Below are positions 39,670-48,003 of a stretch of 64,000 bases of DNA, piece after piece (the stretch's first letter is position 1; each line of letters begins with the position of its first letter). The notes under the pieces were generated by a model. The model worked only from the letters and a program-made list of their open reading frames with translations, ran no database searches and was not told the DNA's origin. The stretch is from NCBI RefSeq assembly GCF_002197665.1, contig NZ_NBBJ01000001.1:1240001-1304000 (forward strand). Reading direction: 5' to 3'. Made by a program: the position numbers and the translations under genes. Source of the stretch: Sphingomonas mucosissima. GTDB lineage: Bacteria; Pseudomonadota; Alphaproteobacteria; Sphingomonadales; Sphingomonadaceae.

Positions 39670-40544
39670 CAGTTCCGTCCCCGCCCGATCAGGTCAACAA
39701 GGCGGCGGCATTGCGCGTGCTGGCGCGCGATACCGGTGACGAGCAACAGGTTGAGCACGGTGATCTCCACGAGAAAGAACCAGATGGGGCTGCCGGCCAT
39801 CATGCTGAGCCCCAGAATAATGGTGCGCGGGTTGGCGCCCAGCGTGCCGGGCAGCAACAGAAAAGAAGGCGCGGCCTCTCGGGCGAGCCGCCCGATGCGC
39901 TGCCGTTCTGCGGGGTCCACCTCCGCGCTGGAGACCACGGCATTGATCCTGGCGGTCGCACCGGTCAGCACGCCGGAAACGGCAAGGTAAAGTCGGCCCA
40001 GCGCGCCGCCGATCCCTGTAGGTCCGGCGCGCTGTTGCTGGAGCCACGGCACGCCATAGGCCCACCATTGATAACTCCGCCGCGAGCTTTCGGCGAACAC
40101 CGACTGCGCGACCCGCGAGACGCCAGCGCCAACCGCCAGCACCCATGCGAGGCTGCCGATCACATCATCCAACGCGCTGCCCAGCAGCACATATAAAGCG
40201 ACGTGACCTCCATAGTCGCACAAGCCATCGACCACCTCGCCGCTTGCGCTCGCCCGCCCTGTCAGGCGCGCCAGGTCGCCGTCGGCGCCGTCCACAACAT
40301 GCCACAGCAGGTGAGTGGCAAAGCCTGCGAGCACCGCCGCGGTGGTGCCGACCCGCGCGTAAAGTACGCCGGCCGTGATCACCATCACGGCGCCGAAGAC
40401 GGAAACCATGTTCGGCGTTACCGGAGTTGGCACCAGAACGCCGGCCAAACGGCGCGCCGCCGGATGGTAGATCGTGCGGTTCAGAAAGCCCTGCAGCTCG
40501 CGCGGCTTTCCCGTCACTGTCGCTCGCACGTCCATGGTCGTCAC
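39669..40544 (-). CDS. CDP-alcohol phosphatidyltransferase family, inositol-lipid candidate
   Basis: The protein has 291 residues with several membrane helices (about 45-65, 68-88, 112-135, 140-160, 225-245, 255-275). The catalytic signature is intact as DGADGDLARLTGRASASGEV followed by VDGLCD, which fits DGx2(A/G)... Gx3Dx3D. The block VVDGADGDLARL also resembles the transferase domain of archaeal IPCT/DIPPS, which uses CDP-inositol. The divergent genes 40674-42524 encode inositol-phosphate synthase and an IPCT-like enzyme. It probably transfers phosphoinositol to a lipid or alcohol acceptor (inference). Acceptor unknown. Confidence 0.85.
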   Translation of the reverse strand: MTTMDVRATVTGKPRELQGFLNRTIYHPAARRLAGVLVPTPVTPNMVSVFGAVMVITAGVLYARVGTTAAVLAGFATHLLWHVVDGADGDLARLTGRASASGEVVDGLCDYGGHVALYVLLGSALDDVIGSLAWVLAVGAGVSRVAQSVFAESSRRSYQWWAYGVPWLQQQRAGPTGIGGALGRLYLAVSGVLTGATARINAVVSSAEVDPAERQRIGRLAREAAPSFLLLPGTLGANPRTIILGLSMMAGSPIWFFLVEITVLNLLLVTGIARQHAQCRRLVDLIGRGRN

Positions 40545-40673
40545 TTTCTGCGTCCCCTTGCGTTCCCCCTAGCATCCACACGGGTCGCTTGACAGAAGTC
40601 GCGCATCTGTCACGACGCTGCAAATCAATTGTCATGGCCGGGGCTTAGCTCTGGTCCTTTGGGGTTCTACAGA

Positions 40674-41780
40674 ATGGCGACGATCAAGGTGGCGGTTATC
40701 GGCATCGGCAATTGCGCATCAAGCTTGGTACAAGGCAAATATCACTATGCCGCCAGCAACACCGCGCATGGCCTGATCCACGAAGAAATCGGCGGCTACC
40801 GTGTCTCGGATCTGGAGTTCGTGGCGGCGTTCGACGTCGACTCGCGCAAGGTCGGGCTCGATCTCGGCAAGGCGATTTTCGCCAAGCCGAACTGCACCAA
40901 GGTGTTCCATGCGGACGTCCCCGAGACAGGCACCGTCGTGCAGATGGGCGTCCGGCTGGACGGCGTTGCGCCCCACATGCTCACCGCGGCCAACGACCGC
41001 GGCTTCGAAATGGACGATAGCCGCGACGCCACCAAAGCAGAGATCGTACAGGCGCTGAAGGAGTCCGGCGCCGAGATCTTGGTCAACTTTCTGCCGGTCG
41101 GTAGCCAGGAAGCGACCGAATTCTACATGGAATGCGCGCTCGAGGCGCGCGTCGGCGTCGTGAACTGCATGCCGGTCTTCATCGCCAGCCGGCCCGAGTG
41201 GGAAAAGAAGTTCGCGGACGCCGGCCTGCCGATCATCGGCGACGACGTGAAGGCCCAGGTTGGTGCCACCATCGTTCACCGCGTTTTGTCTAACCTGTTC
41301 AACCAGCGCGGCGTGACGATCGATCACACCTATCAGCTGAACACCGGCGGCAACACCGACTTCATGAACATGCTCGATCGCAACCGGCTGTCGAGCAAGA
41401 AGGAGTCCAAGACCGAAGCGGTTCAGGCCGTACTTTCGGAGCGGCTGGCGGACGAGAACATTCACGTTGGCCCGTCGGACTACATTCCCTGGCTCCACGA
41501 CAACAAGCTGTGCTTCCTCCGTCTCGAGGGCAATCTGTTCGGCGACGTTCCGATGAACCTCGAGCTTCGCCTTTCGGTCGAGGACAGCCCAAACTCGGCC
41601 GCGGTCGTTGTGGACGCGATCCGCTGCGTGAAGCTCGGTCTGGAACGTGGCATCGCAGGCGCGCTGACGGGCCCCTCGGCCTTCTTCTGCAAGCACCCGC
41701 CCGAGCAATTCACCGACGATATCGCAGCGCAGCTCACCAACGATTTCATCCAGGCGGCGCCGCCGCTCGCTGCCGAGTAA
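40674..41780 (+). CDS. ino1: Myo-inositol-1(3)-phosphate synthase
   Basis: The protein has 368 residues from the ATG at 40674. It cyclises glucose-6-phosphate to inositol phosphate with NAD+. VAVIGIGNCASSLVQGKYHY (about 6-25) is the NAD-binding loop. NTGGNTDFMNMLDRNRLSSK (about 224-243) and SKKESKTEAVQ carry the catalytic lysine region, and DYIPWLHDNKLCFLRLEGNL, then FGDVPMNLELRLSVEDSPNS, are diagnostic. The short form without eukaryotic insertions matches actinobacterial and archaeal enzymes. It is divergent from the CDP-alcohol transferase and followed after 18 bp by the nucleotidyltransferase. Confidence 0.95.
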   Translation: MATIKVAVIGIGNCASSLVQGKYHYAASNTAHGLIHEEIGGYRVSDLEFVAAFDVDSRKVGLDLGKAIFAKPNCTKVFHADVPETGTVVQMGVRLDGVAPHMLTAANDRGFEMDDSRDATKAEIVQALKESGAEILVNFLPVGSQEATEFYMECALEARVGVVNCMPVFIASRPEWEKKFADAGLPIIGDDVKAQVGATIVHRVLSNLFNQRGVTIDHTYQLNTGGNTDFMNMLDRNRLSSKKESKTEAVQAVLSERLADENIHVGPSDYIPWLHDNKLCFLRLEGNLFGDVPMNLELRLSVEDSPNSAAVVVDAIRCVKLGLERGIAGALTGPSAFFCKHPPEQFTDDIAAQLTNDFIQAAPPLAAE

Positions 41781-41798
41781 GAAAAAGGCGCTCCTTCA

Positions 41799-42524
41799 TT
41801 GAAAGCGCTCATCGTAGCAGCCGGCCTTGGCAGCCGGCTGCGCGAGGTTTCACCGTCCAAGCCGTTGACCAGCATCGCTGGCGTTCCGATGATCGCCAGG
41901 GTAATCGCGGCCGCGCGGGCGGGCGGTGCGACAAGCTTTGCCGTTGTAATCGGCCATGAGGGCGACCGCCTCCAAGCGTTTCTCCATGAACTCGACCCGA
42001 CGATAACCTGCGTCACCACGGCGGACTGGAATTTGCCGAACGGCTATTCCGTGCTGACCGGTGCCGGCGCGATCGGGCCCGAGCGCCACTTGCTGATGAT
42101 GGCCGATCATCTGTGCGAGCCCGCCATTATTGCACGCATGATCGCCGCGCCCGCCGTGCCGCTGGCGCTCGCAATCGATCGCCGCCTCGACAATCCTCTG
42201 ATCGATCTGGACGACGTGACGCGTGTTCGCACAAACGGCGATCGGATCGTCGCGATCGGCAAACACCTGCCGGATTACGACTCGTTCGATTGCGGCATCT
42301 TCGCCGTGGACGGGCGGTTTCACTCGGCACTACGCGACGTGATCGCACGTGGCGGCGCCGGCTCGATCTCCGCCGGGGTCGAGGCACTTGCTGCCACCGG
42401 TGATGCCCATGCCGTGGACATTGGGGAGGCGTGGTGGCTGGATGTCGATGATGCCCGCGCGCTGGCGCAGGCAGAGGCTGCCGTCGCCGATCAGCGGCCC
42501 CGCGACGCAGCGCTCCCGGCCTGA
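41799..42524 (+). CDS. Sugar-phosphate nucleotidyltransferase, inositol-1-P cytidylyltransferase-like
   Basis: The protein has 241 residues; the start codon is TTG at 41799, the only one that gives the full Rossmann strand (LKALIVAAGLGSRL). The pyrophosphorylase loop AAGLGSRLREVSPSKPLTSI is intact. MMADHLCEP, ALAIDRRLDNPLIDLDDVTR, then VRTNGDRIVAIGKHLPDYDS and FDCGIFAVDG follow the pattern of the IPCT domain of archaeal IPCT/DIPPS, which makes CDP-inositol from CTP and inositol-1-phosphate. The 18-bp spacing from ino1 supports this over a generic sugar-nucleotide role. Activity is inferred. Confidence 0.8.
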   Translation: MKALIVAAGLGSRLREVSPSKPLTSIAGVPMIARVIAAARAGGATSFAVVIGHEGDRLQAFLHELDPTITCVTTADWNLPNGYSVLTGAGAIGPERHLLMMADHLCEPAIIARMIAAPAVPLALAIDRRLDNPLIDLDDVTRVRTNGDRIVAIGKHLPDYDSFDCGIFAVDGRFHSALRDVIARGGAGSISAGVEALAATGDAHAVDIGEAWWLDVDDARALAQAEAAVADQRPRDAALPA

Positions 42525-42590
42525 AAACAGATCGCAACAGCAACCCGCATCGACGCCACCGGTTCTCCCGCACAGAGCGAGGAGCGCACC

Positions 42591-43076
42591 ATGTCCGAAC
42601 CGCAGATCTATCGTGCCCTGAAGGCTGATCACGACAAGCAGCGCGTGATGCTGCAGCAATTGGGCGACCGGAGCGGCGATACGCCAGAGCGTCGCGCCCT
42701 GTTCGAGCAGTTCCGCCTGGAACTGCAGAGCCACGCCGCCGCCGAAGAAGAGTCGCTCTATGCGGTGATGCTCGGCAATCCCGACCTACGCGATGACGCC
42801 CGACACTCCGTGTCCGAGCACAAGGAAGTCGACGATCTGCTCGGCGAGCTGATGAATCTGCCGTTCGCCTCGACTGAGTGGGAGGAGCGGTTCGCGCACA
42901 TGCGACACCGCTACGAACATCACATCGACGAAGAGGAGGCGGACATGTTCCCGGCAGCGGACCAGGAACTGGACGACGCCACCGAGGCGAAAATGGCCGA
43001 CACCTACGAAGAGCGAAAGCCCGCGGAGCTTGAGATCGCGCGTGACCATCCCCCGGGCAGCGACGAGCGCGACTGA
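42591..43076 (+). CDS. Hemerythrin-like HHE domain protein
   Basis: The protein has 161 residues. The di-iron ligands are seen in the usual order: KADHDKQR (about 11-18), QSHAAAEEESLYAVM (about 46-60), SEHKEVDDLLGEL (about 74-86) and RYEHHIDEEEADMFP (about 106-120). Such proteins bind oxygen, NO or iron, or act in stress responses. A charged, acidic tail follows. GAGCGAGGAGCGC precedes the ATG. It is followed 9 bp later by the UdgX gene, so the two may be co-transcribed. Confidence 0.9.
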   Translation: MSEPQIYRALKADHDKQRVMLQQLGDRSGDTPERRALFEQFRLELQSHAAAEEESLYAVMLGNPDLRDDARHSVSEHKEVDDLLGELMNLPFASTEWEERFAHMRHRYEHHIDEEEADMFPAADQELDDATEAKMADTYEERKPAELEIARDHPPGSDERD

Positions 43077-43085
43077 ACGCCCGCC

Positions 43086-44474
43086 ATGCGGCTTGTTACC
43101 CTGCCGGAGCCGGATGATTTCGACGCGTGGCGTGATGCGGCGCGCGGTCTGATCGCGGCCAGCGTGCCGCCGGATGACATCGTGTGGCAGGTCGGCAGCC
43201 AAGCGGGCGATCTGTTCGCCGCCACGGCGACACCGCGGCATGATCCAGTGGACGCCGCATTCAAGGTGCCGCGCGCGTTCATCGACCTGGCGCGCGACGC
43301 GATCCTCCATCGCGATCCCGAGCGGTTTGCCCTGCTTTACACGCTGCTTTCACGCTTGCGCCGCGAGCAGGGACTGATCGAGGATCACGCCGATCCTCTG
43401 GTGCGCCGCCTGGAGGGGCTCGCCAAACACGTCCGACGCGACATCCACAAGATGCGGGCCTTTCTGCGCTTTCGTGAGGTGCCGGAGGAGGAGGCCAGCC
43501 GCTACGTGGCGTGGTTCGAACCCGAGCACCACATCCTGCGCGCCAATGCGGCCTTCTTCGTCAATCGCTTCGCGAGCATGCGCTGGTCGATCCTCACGCC
43601 CGAACTGTCGCTGCACTGGGACGGTTCGGCGCTCCGTGAGGGGCCGGGCGCGAGCAAGGCCGACGCCCCGGAAGGGGATCCGACGGAGGAGGTTTGGAAG
43701 ACCTATTACGCGTCCACCTTCAATCCAGCACGGGTGAAGGTCGGCGCCATGCTCAAGGAAATGCCGCGCAAATATTGGAAAAACATGCCGGAGACCGCGT
43801 TGGTGCCGCAGTTGCTGGCATCAGCGCAGGCGCGGGAGAGCGGCATGATTGCAAAGGCACGCGAGCTGCCGGGCGGCAATAGCGAGATCGCCTGGGAGGC
43901 GCTGCGGGAAGAAGCGATGAGCTGCACCCGCTGCCACTTGTACAAGCATGCTACGCAGACGGTCTTCGGTGAGGGCCCCGTCTCCGCTAGCATCATGTTC
44001 GTCGGCGAACAGCCCGGCGATCAGGAGGATCTTGCGGGTCACCCGTTCGTCGGCCCCGCCGGGCAGCTCTTTGATCGCGCGCTCGGCGAAGCGGGCATCG
44101 ACCGATCGCAGACCTATGTCACCAACGCGGTGAAGCACTTCAAATTCGAGCCGCGCGGCAAAAGGCGCATTCACGCCAAGCCCGACGGCAGCGAGATCGA
44201 GGCATGTCGCTGGTGGATCGAGCAGGAACAGATGCTCGTCCGACCAAAGGTGACGGTGGCACTGGGTGCGACAGCCGCGCGCTCGCTGTTCGGCAAGGTG
44301 TTGACGATCAGCCGCGAGCGCGGGCGGGCGCAGCGCCTCCCCGGCGACGGCGGCGAAGCATGGATCACGGTCCACCCCAGTTACCTCCTCCGCCTCCCGG
44401 ACGAAGCGGCGCGGACGACCGAGTTCGCCCGGTTCGTCGAAGACCTCCGCCTTGCCAAGGTCGCAGCGGCCTGA
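43086..44474 (+). CDS. UdgX family uracil-DNA crosslinking protein with N-terminal DUF4130
   Basis: The protein has 462 residues. Residues about 1-240 form a DUF4130-type domain (for example DIHKMRAFLRFREVP). The C-terminal domain is a family 4-like uracil-DNA glycosylase: CTRCHLYKHATQTVFGEGP with Fe-S cysteines, GEQPGDQEDLAGHPFVGPAG (from about 307), and HPSYLLRLPDE. The insert GKRRIHAKPDG places KRRIH at residues 359-363; in mycobacterial UdgX this histidine forms a covalent bond to uracil-DNA. UdgX-DUF4130 fusions are known. Role: tight binding or repair of uracil in DNA. Confidence 0.93.
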   Translation: MRLVTLPEPDDFDAWRDAARGLIAASVPPDDIVWQVGSQAGDLFAATATPRHDPVDAAFKVPRAFIDLARDAILHRDPERFALLYTLLSRLRREQGLIEDHADPLVRRLEGLAKHVRRDIHKMRAFLRFREVPEEEASRYVAWFEPEHHILRANAAFFVNRFASMRWSILTPELSLHWDGSALREGPGASKADAPEGDPTEEVWKTYYASTFNPARVKVGAMLKEMPRKYWKNMPETALVPQLLASAQARESGMIAKARELPGGNSEIAWEALREEAMSCTRCHLYKHATQTVFGEGPVSASIMFVGEQPGDQEDLAGHPFVGPAGQLFDRALGEAGIDRSQTYVTNAVKHFKFEPRGKRRIHAKPDGSEIEACRWWIEQEQMLVRPKVTVALGATAARSLFGKVLTISRERGRAQRLPGDGGEAWITVHPSYLLRLPDEAARTTEFARFVEDLRLAKVAAA

Positions 44475-44606
44475 GCCTTATCTACATTCAGACCGGCGAA
44501 CGCGTGGGCCGGCCGACCACGGCGCAGCAATGCGAGACGATGCCGTGCGCAGTTCACGCAATCCGCGATTGACCATCGGCCCTGCCAGCCGCCAAAGCCC
44601 ATCACC

Positions 44607-45239
44607 ATGTTCGAGAAAATCATCGCTGCGCTTGCCATCTTCACGGTCGGCGTGATCCGCGCGGGCGGCTATTGGGGCATCGTCCTTTTGATGGCGATCG
44701 AGAGCGCATGCATCCCGCTGCCCTCGGAGATCATCATGCCGTTCGCCGGCTACCTGGTTTCCACAGGCGAAATGAACCTGTATCTCGCGGCTACGGCGGG
44801 TGCGTTCGGCTGCAATGTCGGTTCGGTCGTCGCTTATGAGATCGGCAAGCGCGGCGGCCGCCCCCTGGCGGAGCGGTGGGGCAAATATGTCCTCGTGGGG
44901 CCGGGCGAACTCGACCTCGCCGATCGCTTCTTTAATCGGTGGGGCGCTGCCGCGATTCTGATCGGGCGCATGCTGCCGATCATCCGCACCTTTATCGCCT
45001 TTCCGGCGGGCGTGGCACGCATGAAGCTGATCCCGTTTCACGTCTACACGTTCGTTGGCTCGTGGCCGTTCTGCTATCTGCTCGCGTGGATCGGCGTCCA
45101 GCTGGGCGAGTCGTGGAACAATGATCCGCGGCTGAAGGCGTTCTTCCACCAGGCCGATCTCGCCATCGGCTTGGTCCTAGTGGCAGGTGGCGGCTTCTAC
45201 CTGTGGCACAAGCTTCACGGCCTGAAGAAGCGGGGCTGA
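44607..45239 (+). CDS. DedA family inner-membrane protein
   Basis: The protein has 210 residues with about five helices. ESACIPLPSEIIMPFAGYLV (about 32-51) and AAILIGRMLPIIRTFIAFPA, then GVARMKLIPF (about 114-143), are the conserved DedA (SNARE-associated/VTT) blocks, including the membrane-embedded arginines. DedA proteins are implicated in lipid-carrier recycling and proton-dependent flipping of polyprenyl-phosphates or phospholipids. The 132-bp stretch upstream contains no gene. Confidence 0.92.
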   Translation: MFEKIIAALAIFTVGVIRAGGYWGIVLLMAIESACIPLPSEIIMPFAGYLVSTGEMNLYLAATAGAFGCNVGSVVAYEIGKRGGRPLAERWGKYVLVGPGELDLADRFFNRWGAAAILIGRMLPIIRTFIAFPAGVARMKLIPFHVYTFVGSWPFCYLLAWIGVQLGESWNNDPRLKAFFHQADLAIGLVLVAGGGFYLWHKLHGLKKRG

Positions 45240-45343
45240 GTGCCCCTGGACCAACGGAGACTCACCTGTTCAGGAAGACTCGGTCGATCGCGATATCGAC
45301 CCGCGCGCAAATGCCGCAGGGCGGCGCGTCCCGCCGTCGACAA

Positions 45344-45976
45344 TCAGCGCAGCCCTAGCAACTTGTGGGTCTGCAACGACAAGCGCCAGCGTGGCCGCTC
45401 CATGACGAGTGCCATCGCCGCCTCCTGATTGGCGGCTGCATTGGCATCGTCCAGCGGCTGGATCAGAAGATGCGCGAAGTCCCACCCTTCCATCGCGGTC
45501 ACATCGCTGCCGGGCTGCGGCCACACCAGCTTCAGCTCGTTGCCCCTACGCTGCACTATTTCGCTGCCCGCCTTAGGGCTAATGCACACCCAATCGATAC
45601 CGGGGTGAACCGGGATCGTGCCGTTGCTCTCAATGGCGATGAAGAACCCTGCCGCGTGCAGCGCATCGATGAGCGCGTCGTCCACCTGCAGCATAGGCTC
45701 GCCGCCGGTAAGCACGACGAAGCGCGCCTCCTCGCCGCCGCTCCACATCTGAACGGCAGCGTCGGCCAGCCCCTGCGCATCGGCAAAACGCCCACCGCTA
45801 AGCCCGTCCACCCCGACGAAGTCGGTATCGCAGAAGCGGCAGATCGCACGCGCGCGATCCTGCTCACGCCCGGACCACAGGTTGCAGCCGGCAAAGCGCA
45901 CGAACACCGCGCGCCGCCCAGCCTGGACGCCCTCCCCCTGGAGCGTCAGGAACATTTCCTTGACGGCATAGCTCAT
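45344..45976 (-). CDS. queE: 7-carboxy-7-deazaguanine synthase (radical SAM)
   Basis: The protein has 210 residues. It converts 6-carboxy-tetrahydropterin to 7-carboxy-7-deazaguanine for queuosine. The unusual radical SAM cluster motif CX14CX2C of QueE is present: GCNLWSGREQDRARAICRFC. Other blocks are FLTLQGEG, LTGGEPMLQ and IESNGT. It starts 1 bp after the queC stop and is the second gene of a leftward queC-queE operon. Confidence 0.95.
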   Translation of the reverse strand: MSYAVKEMFLTLQGEGVQAGRRAVFVRFAGCNLWSGREQDRARAICRFCDTDFVGVDGLSGGRFADAQGLADAAVQMWSGGEEARFVVLTGGEPMLQVDDALIDALHAAGFFIAIESNGTIPVHPGIDWVCISPKAGSEIVQRRGNELKLVWPQPGSDVTAMEGWDFAHLLIQPLDDANAAANQEAAMALVMERPRWRLSLQTHKLLGLR

Positions 45977-45977
45977 G

Positions 45978-46676
45978 TCAGGGCGCCGGCGGCGTGACCG
46001 CGTAGATCGTAGGGTCAGCGATCGCCGCGTCCTCGAAGCCTTTATGACGAATCCGGCAGCTATCGCACAAGCCGCAATGCGTGCCCGCGGGCGTCGGGTC
46101 GTAGCAGGACCAGCTCAGCCCAAGATCGAGCCCCAGCCGCGTGCCTTCGCGCACGATATCGGCCTTGGTCATATGCTGGAGCGGCGCGTGGATCCGGAAC
46201 GCCTCCCCGTCAACCCCGGCCTTGGTGGCGAGCTCGGCAAGGCGCTCGAAACCGGCAATAAACTCCGGACGGCAGTCGGGGTAACCCGAGTAGTCCAGCG
46301 CATTGACGCCGATGTAGAGCGAGCGTGCGCCGGCGGCCTCGGCCCATGCCAGGGCAAGGCTCAGGAAAACGGTATTGCGCGCCGGCACATAGGTGACCGG
46401 GATGTCGCCGCCGACACCATCCTTCGGCACATCGATCTCCGCGGTCAGCGCAGAGCCGCCGAACGCAGACAGGTCGATCGGCAACACCACGTGCCGCACG
46501 GCACCCAGTGCGCGAGCGATCCGTCGGGCAGCCGCCAATTCCACTTGGTGCCGCTGATTGTAATCGATCGACAGCGCAAAGATCTGGTGCCCGGCTTCGC
46601 GCGCGAGCGCAGCCGAGATCATCGAGTCGAGGCCGCCGGATACAAGGACGACGGCAGAAGGCTGATCGCTGGACAT
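45978..46676 (-). CDS. queC: 7-cyano-7-deazaguanine (preQ0) synthase
   Basis: The protein has 232 residues from the ATG at 46676. It uses ATP and ammonia to convert carboxydeazaguanine to preQ0. The PP-loop is VVLVSGGLDSMISAAL, YVPARNTVFLSLAL is conserved, and the zinc site CYDPTPAGTHCGLCDSC (four Cys) is complete. It is followed by queE. An intrinsic terminator hairpin lies 55 bp upstream on the same strand and could attenuate this operon or end a separate small RNA. Confidence 0.95.
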   Translation of the reverse strand: MSSDQPSAVVLVSGGLDSMISAALAREAGHQIFALSIDYNQRHQVELAAARRIARALGAVRHVVLPIDLSAFGGSALTAEIDVPKDGVGGDIPVTYVPARNTVFLSLALAWAEAAGARSLYIGVNALDYSGYPDCRPEFIAGFERLAELATKAGVDGEAFRIHAPLQHMTKADIVREGTRLGLDLGLSWSCYDPTPAGTHCGLCDSCRIRHKGFEDAAIADPTIYAVTPPAP

Positions 46677-46730
46677 GATCGCGCGGCCGCTAGGCCTATC
46701 GGGAGGCGGATGCAAGAATATGGCGCTCAG

Positions 46731-46761
46731 AAAAATGGCCGCCCGCGTGAGCAGGCGGCCA
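46731..46761 (-). terminator. Intrinsic terminator, leftward
   Basis: Read leftward, TGGCCGCC (46761-46754) pairs perfectly with GGCGGCCA (46743-46736) across a 10-nt loop, and five T residues follow (46735-46731). This is a strong rho-independent terminator on the minus strand. No gene lies upstream of it in that direction for more than 1.2 kb, so it must end a non-coding transcript or act as an attenuator in front of queC. Confidence 0.85.
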
Positions 46762-46816
46762 GTTGCCCTGGCTAGAGGGCGAGAAACTAGGGAGAGAAGT
46801 GCTCGGCTAGAAGCAC
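46731..46816 (-). ncRNA. Candidate short structured RNA or queC leader
   Basis: From about 46816 to the terminator at 46731 the minus strand contains GTGCT...AGCAC (about 46816-46799) and CCCT...AGGG hairpins. Both loops carry CTAGCC, and CCCTAG sits between the hairpins. A TATGAT box (46828-46823) lies at the right distance for a start near 46816. A TTGACG at 46855-46850 is 21 bp further up, too far for a standard sigma70 spacer. The result would be an RNA of about 86 nt. It matches no riboswitch I know; preQ1 consensus elements are absent. Existence as a transcript is inference. Confidence 0.4.
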
Positions 46817-47207
46817 GGACAGATCATAACGCGCCGAAGGTGAAAAATGCGTCAACGATCCGCGAAATCAAGAGGTTCGTGATCGGCCGATCCTCACCTC
46901 CGGAGGAGCAAGCGGAACGGCCGAAGGTCTCAGGGCCGCGCTGCCTATAAACGTGCGGCCGCCTTGAAATCCGCACTGTCACTTTGCGGCTTTTCGCCAA
47001 CACGCGCTCCGGCGATTGCCATGAGGCGTACATCGAGTGCGGACGCCAAGACACACACCTTAGTCCAGTTAACAAACCGCGCCCGCGCGGCGTCCAGACC
47101 CCAAGCGCCACCCTCGCGCAGAACCGAGGTAGCAAGTAAGCGGGGCGCCGTCCTCGCTGGCCATCAGCCTCCCTTGCGCAACCAGATACTCGGGGGATCG
47201 ACAAGCA

Positions 47208-47665
47208 AGACCCGCACCTTGAGGGGAGCCCGCACCAGCCATAACGGTTGTGCGCCAGATGGGACCTTGGAGAAGAAACTCCCCGGGGTTTGTCGGCGCA
47301 CCGGGTAGGTCCCTTCACCCTGCAGACGACCCCGCGTCAGTCAGCACCCAGACGCGAATCCAGATGAGAAACGGGTCACGCCTATCAGCCCACAGGGTAA
47401 GTCATGGCACCATCACGACCGCGCTGCGTGAACCAGCACAAAGACGCGACGTCAGAGTAGAAACAGACCGCGCATGTCAGCATACCGGAAAAGTCGTGGC
47501 ACCGTCGCGAGGCCTCGCTTCAGCGAGTACCGAGACGCGCTGTTGAAGGAGAAACGCGACGCCCCGTAAGCGGACCGGGTGCGTCGCGGCGCGATCAGGA
47601 GGACCCCGCGCCAGCCGGCTCTGCTGTATGAAGATCCGAACGGAAGAAGCAGCGAGTGCAGGGCG
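47208..47665. repeat. Diverged tandem array, period about 92 bp, at least four to five units
   Basis: Four blocks recur in the same order. ACCGGGTAGGTC-like: 47300, 47392, 47484, 47574. GACCCCGCG-like: 47226, 47328, 47417, 47509, 47602. GCACCCAGACGCG-like: 47252, 47344, 47436, 47527, weak at 47618. GAGAAAC: 47366, 47458, 47549, looser at 47270. Spacing is mostly 91-92 bp, which is not a multiple of three, and no protein-like frame runs through. One unit can fold (CTCGC-TTCA-GCGAG at 47514-47527 inside GTCGCG/CGCGAC). It lies in the gene-free stretch 46677-48003; the flanks may hold older, more decayed units. Nature unknown. Confidence 0.6.
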
Positions 47666-48003
47666 CACGGACCGCGGTTTCTCTCGTCTCACAAGGGATC
47701 AGCCCGCAAGCGAATCTTAGCGCTTCAGCCGCACGCCAGATGCCAGCCGCGACTCCTACAAAGGGCGCACCTGACGCGTTCCCCGCCGAGCATACAGGGA
47801 GCAGGTGATCCGGACTCCGGGTTCAGTAAACTTGAGTCGCAGAGCGGTCGCAACTATCGCGAACCGCTGCACCCGCCTCGTGCCCGCCAGCCCAGACAAG
47901 GCTTATCGACCCATCAGGTCAGCCGTCCAAATAGGGAGGCTCAGGAGCGCGGCGTTGCTCACCGCGTCCCCGCCGCCCTCAGCAGAGTCGAAAGCCTATC
48001 CGA

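Noticed and set aside
40589..40620. Promoter for ino1 with TTGACA at 40589
   Set aside because: The -35-like hexamer is good, but no -10 element lies at normal spacing, so it was not listed as a feature.
46731..46830. preQ1 riboswitch upstream of queC
   Set aside because: The location is right, but I find none of the consensus preQ1-I sequence (conserved loop and A-rich tail), so only an unassigned leader or RNA is reported.
47208..47665. CRISPR array
   Set aside because: The repeats are about 92 bp apart, strongly diverged and lack short identical repeats separated by unique spacers; no cas genes are present.
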